A stretch of 9,113 bases of DNA from DASWRT01 sp036403035. GTDB lineage: Bacteria; Pseudomonadota; Alphaproteobacteria; ATCC43930; CGMCC-115725. Below the pieces are notes generated by a model. That model was given only the letters and a program-made list of their open reading frames with translations, did no database searches and was not told the DNA's origin. A program made the position numbers and the translations under genes. Positions 8,083-9,113 of the stretch are shown here, piece after piece; position 1 is the stretch's first letter, and the number at the start of each line of letters is the position of its first letter. Where the stretch lies: NCBI GenBank assembly GCA_036403035.1, contig DASWRT010000382.1:1-9113 (forward strand). The letters are read 5' to 3'.

Positions 8083-8090
8083 TCCTTCCC
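8083..8090 (-). promoter_or_regulatory. Ribosome binding site of the oxygenase gene
   Basis: The minus strand reads GGGAAGGA, then nine bases, then ATG. It is the clearest Shine-Dalgarno in the window and fixes the oxygenase start at 8073. The rest of 8074-8127 shows no convincing promoter, so this gene may be read from upstream. Confidence 0.65.
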
Positions 8091-8127
8091 TTCTGAATGG
8101 CAATCGCCGACGCCCCTGCCCTGCCGG

Positions 8128-8299
8128 TCACCAGCGGCACCAGGTCGTGAAGTCGGCCCAGGCCAGCCGGCAGGCGCGCAGCGTGCTGGGAGCGCGCGAC
8201 CGGGCCGCGTCGGCGCGGGCCTTCGCCGAGCCGGCCGGCGGCCGGGAGAAGCTCCGCATCCGGGGTGGCCGGCGGCGGCAGAGCGGTATCGGTGGTCAT
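8128..8299 (-). pseudogene. Remnant of a tyrosine recombinase (phage-type integrase), N-terminal core-binding part only
   Basis: The ATG at 8299, which overlaps the vapC stop as ATGA, opens MTTDTALPPPATPDAELLPA, resembling the start of some integrases. The family-like helix continues in a different frame, the same frame as vapC: GSAKARADAARSRAPSTLRA (from about 8232), then CRLAWADFTTWCRW and a TGA at 8128-8130. 'RAPSTLRAxRxxWxxFxxWC' is the familiar pattern of the SAM-like core-binding domain of tyrosine recombinases; a Cys replaces the usual Tyr after LRA. A one-base frameshift near 8228-8240 would explain the break. Everything after the first helix is missing, including the catalytic R...HxxR...Y domain, so it cannot be active. 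An ATG at 8259 could make a 43-residue peptide, but there is no sign that it is a gene. The call rests on motif recognition of a short segment. Confidence 0.6.
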
Positions 8300-8682
8300 G
8301 GCGGGGCCGGGGCGATGTCGGTGCGGGAGAAGTCATCGCCCTTGAACAGCAGCGGCTCGCCGGTGACCGCGGCCAGGGCATAGGAAAAACAGTCGCCGTA
8401 ATTGAGCCCGGCCGGGTGACGGCCCTTGCCGAAGCGGGCGAAGGCATCGCGTCCAGCCAGCACCTGGGCGGCGTCGACCGGAACGATGTCGATGGCGTTC
8501 TCCCGGATCCAGGTGTCGAGCAGGGTCAGACCGCCCTGCCGGGAGAGCGCCACCATGCTGATCTCCAGATAGCTTGCGGCGGAGAGGCGGCAGATGGCGG
8601 CGGCGCCGATGCGGCTGGTGAAGTCCCGGCGCTCGGGCTCGTCGAACAGGATGGCGGCCACGGCGGAGGTGTCGATCACCAT
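8296..8682 (-). CDS. vapC: VapC-type toxin, PIN-domain ribonuclease
   Basis: This is a PIN-domain protein of 128 residues, the usual VapC length. VapC toxins are Mg2+-dependent RNases that cut tRNA or rRNA and are held inactive by their cognate VapB. The start MVIDTSAVAAILFDEPE carries the first acidic residue (D4). E40 lies in 'ASYLEIS', and D97 in the very typical 'GLNYGDCFSYALA'. A fourth acidic position is D116 or D117 in 'LLFKGDDFSRTDI'. All expected catalytic acids are present, so it looks intact. The ATG at 8682 shares its A with the vapB stop (TGATG), giving tight coupling; no good separate Shine-Dalgarno is visible. The stop overlaps the start of the integrase remnant. Readthrough of that stop would add an integrase-derived tail in frame. 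Confidence 0.93.
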   Translation of the reverse strand: MVIDTSAVAAILFDEPERRDFTSRIGAAAICRLSAASYLEISMVALSRQGGLTLLDTWIRENAIDIVPVDAAQVLAGRDAFARFGKGRHPAGLNYGDCFSYALAAVTGEPLLFKGDDFSRTDIAPAPP

Positions 8683-8942
8683 CAGCGGGGCAGCCCGTCG
8701 TCGTCGTAGGCGACGATCTCGTCCGCCGGGCGCGGATCGACCACCGGCAGGGCGGCGAAGCCCTGGGCCAGGCGCTCGCCGCTCGCGACGGCGGCGGCGA
8801 CCGCGTCGGTGCGCCGGGCGCGCTGTTCGGCGGCCGCGCGGCGCAGCAGGTCGAGGATCAGCTGCGAGGTGCCCTTGCCGGTCGCGGCCCTGAGTTCGGC
8901 GACCAGGGCCTCGGCCTCGCGGTTCTTGATGTTGATCGCCAT
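8682..8942 (-). CDS. vapB: VapB-type antitoxin (Rv0623/PSK family)
   Basis: This 86-residue antitoxin precedes its toxin, as is usual for vapBC. It begins MAINIKNREAEALVAELRAA, followed by 'TGKGTSQLILDLLRRAAAEQ', a short N-terminal DNA-binding and dimerisation segment typical of the VapB Rv0623-type family. The C-terminal half is Ala-rich and ends in an acidic tail (DEIVAYDDDGLPR) that would wrap around the VapC active site. VapB normally neutralises VapC and represses its own operon. The ATG at 8942 is chosen because 'MAINIKN' is the usual family start. The frame stays open upstream to a GTG near 9104, but the extra 54 residues look non-coding. AGGGA sits only two bases before the ATG, so the ribosome site is poor or leaderless initiation is used. 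Confidence 0.87.
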   Translation of the reverse strand: MAINIKNREAEALVAELRAATGKGTSQLILDLLRRAAAEQRARRTDAVAAAVASGERLAQGFAALPVVDPRPADEIVAYDDDGLPR

Positions 8943-8972
8943 GGTCCCTGCCCGCCGGGCCCTGGTTGCCGC

Positions 8973-8988
8973 CCGCCGGATCCGGCGG
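8973..8988. promoter_or_regulatory. Perfect 16-bp palindrome, candidate VapB operator
   Basis: CCGCCGGATCCGGCGG reads the same on both strands. It lies 31 bp before the vapB start and just downstream of a possible -10 box, where an autoregulatory VapBC operator would be expected. GC-rich DNA makes palindromes fairly likely by chance, so the assignment rests mainly on position. Confidence 0.4.
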
Positions 8989-8998
8989 TCCGGTGGCC

Positions 8999-9027
8999 AG
9001 TAAAGCAGAGTTCCGGGCGGGAGGAAA
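8999..9027 (-). promoter_or_regulatory. Weak candidate promoter of vapBC
   Basis: On the minus strand TTTACT (8999-9004) matches four of six -10 bases. The hexamer 17 bases upstream, TTTCCT (9022-9027), is a poor -35. The predicted start of transcription falls around 8992, just before the palindrome. It is the only AT-richer spot upstream of vapB. The remaining upstream bases to 9113 show no recognisable gene on either strand. Confidence 0.25.
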
Positions 9028-9113
9028 GGCCGTTCTCCTGCCATACCGTTCGCTAGGTGCGGGAACCGGCCGAACGTTCCGTCGGGGAAGGGCACAAGCG
9101 ACACCGGGCACCA

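Noticed and set aside
8015..8299. 94-codon open frame starting at the vapC-overlapping ATG as an intact gene
   Set aside because: After about 24 codons it loses any integrase-like character, while a neighbouring frame carries the recombinase helix. It also runs into the oxygenase start, so a frameshifted remnant explains it better.
5602..8709. 1035-codon open frame on the plus strand opposite the oxygenase and vapC
   Set aside because: It spans several minus-strand genes and the integrase scar without regard to their borders, lacks domain signatures and has shadow-like composition.
8943..9104. Upstream extension of vapB to a GTG near 9104
   Set aside because: The extra 54 residues have no VapB character, while MAINIKN is the usual family start. 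The extension would also run through the candidate promoter and palindrome.

Overview
The window is about 70% GC with strong G/C preference at third codon positions. All recognisable genes lie on the minus strand, so they read from about 9.1 kb down to base 1. The codon bias, the VapB/PIN pair and the style of the integrase remnant fit a high-GC alphaproteobacterium, possibly Rhodospirillales such as Azospirillum or Skermanella. That assignment is inference only.

Layout in transcriptional order: (1) about 8.94 to 8.30 kb holds a VapB-type antitoxin and a PIN-domain VapC toxin sharing one base (TGATG), preceded by a perfect 16-bp palindrome and a weak promoter-like stretch. (2) Overlapping the vapC stop is a short broken remnant of a tyrosine recombinase. 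Its start codon is in one frame, and its recognisable core-binding helix is in another, ending abruptly at a stop. (3) 8.07 to 5.78 kb encodes a 765-residue Fe(II)/2-oxoglutarate-dependent oxygenase-like protein with an intact HxD...H...R centre, a conserved middle block and a C-terminal CxCxxC cluster. (4) After 67 bp comes a Wadjet anti-plasmid operon, jetA-jetB-jetC-jetD. Its genes are joined by four-base start/stop overlaps (ATGA, GTGA, ATGA), and jetD is cut by the window edge after 64 codons.

How they work together: JetA (kleisin-like), JetB (KITE-like) and JetC (SMC-like ATPase) form a condensin-type loop-extruding complex. With the nuclease JetD it recognises and cleaves small circular DNA. 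The toxin-antitoxin pair and the integrase scar mark an accessory, recombination-prone region. The system itself is known as type I Wadjet by its domain set. The less explained parts are the large 2OG oxygenase directly upstream on the same strand, which may or may not belong to the defence locus, and the integrase scar fused to the end of vapC.

No tRNA, rRNA, CRISPR array, intact insertion sequence or convincing rho-independent terminator was found. Long plus-strand open frames exist opposite jetC and the oxygenase, but they look like GC-driven shadows.
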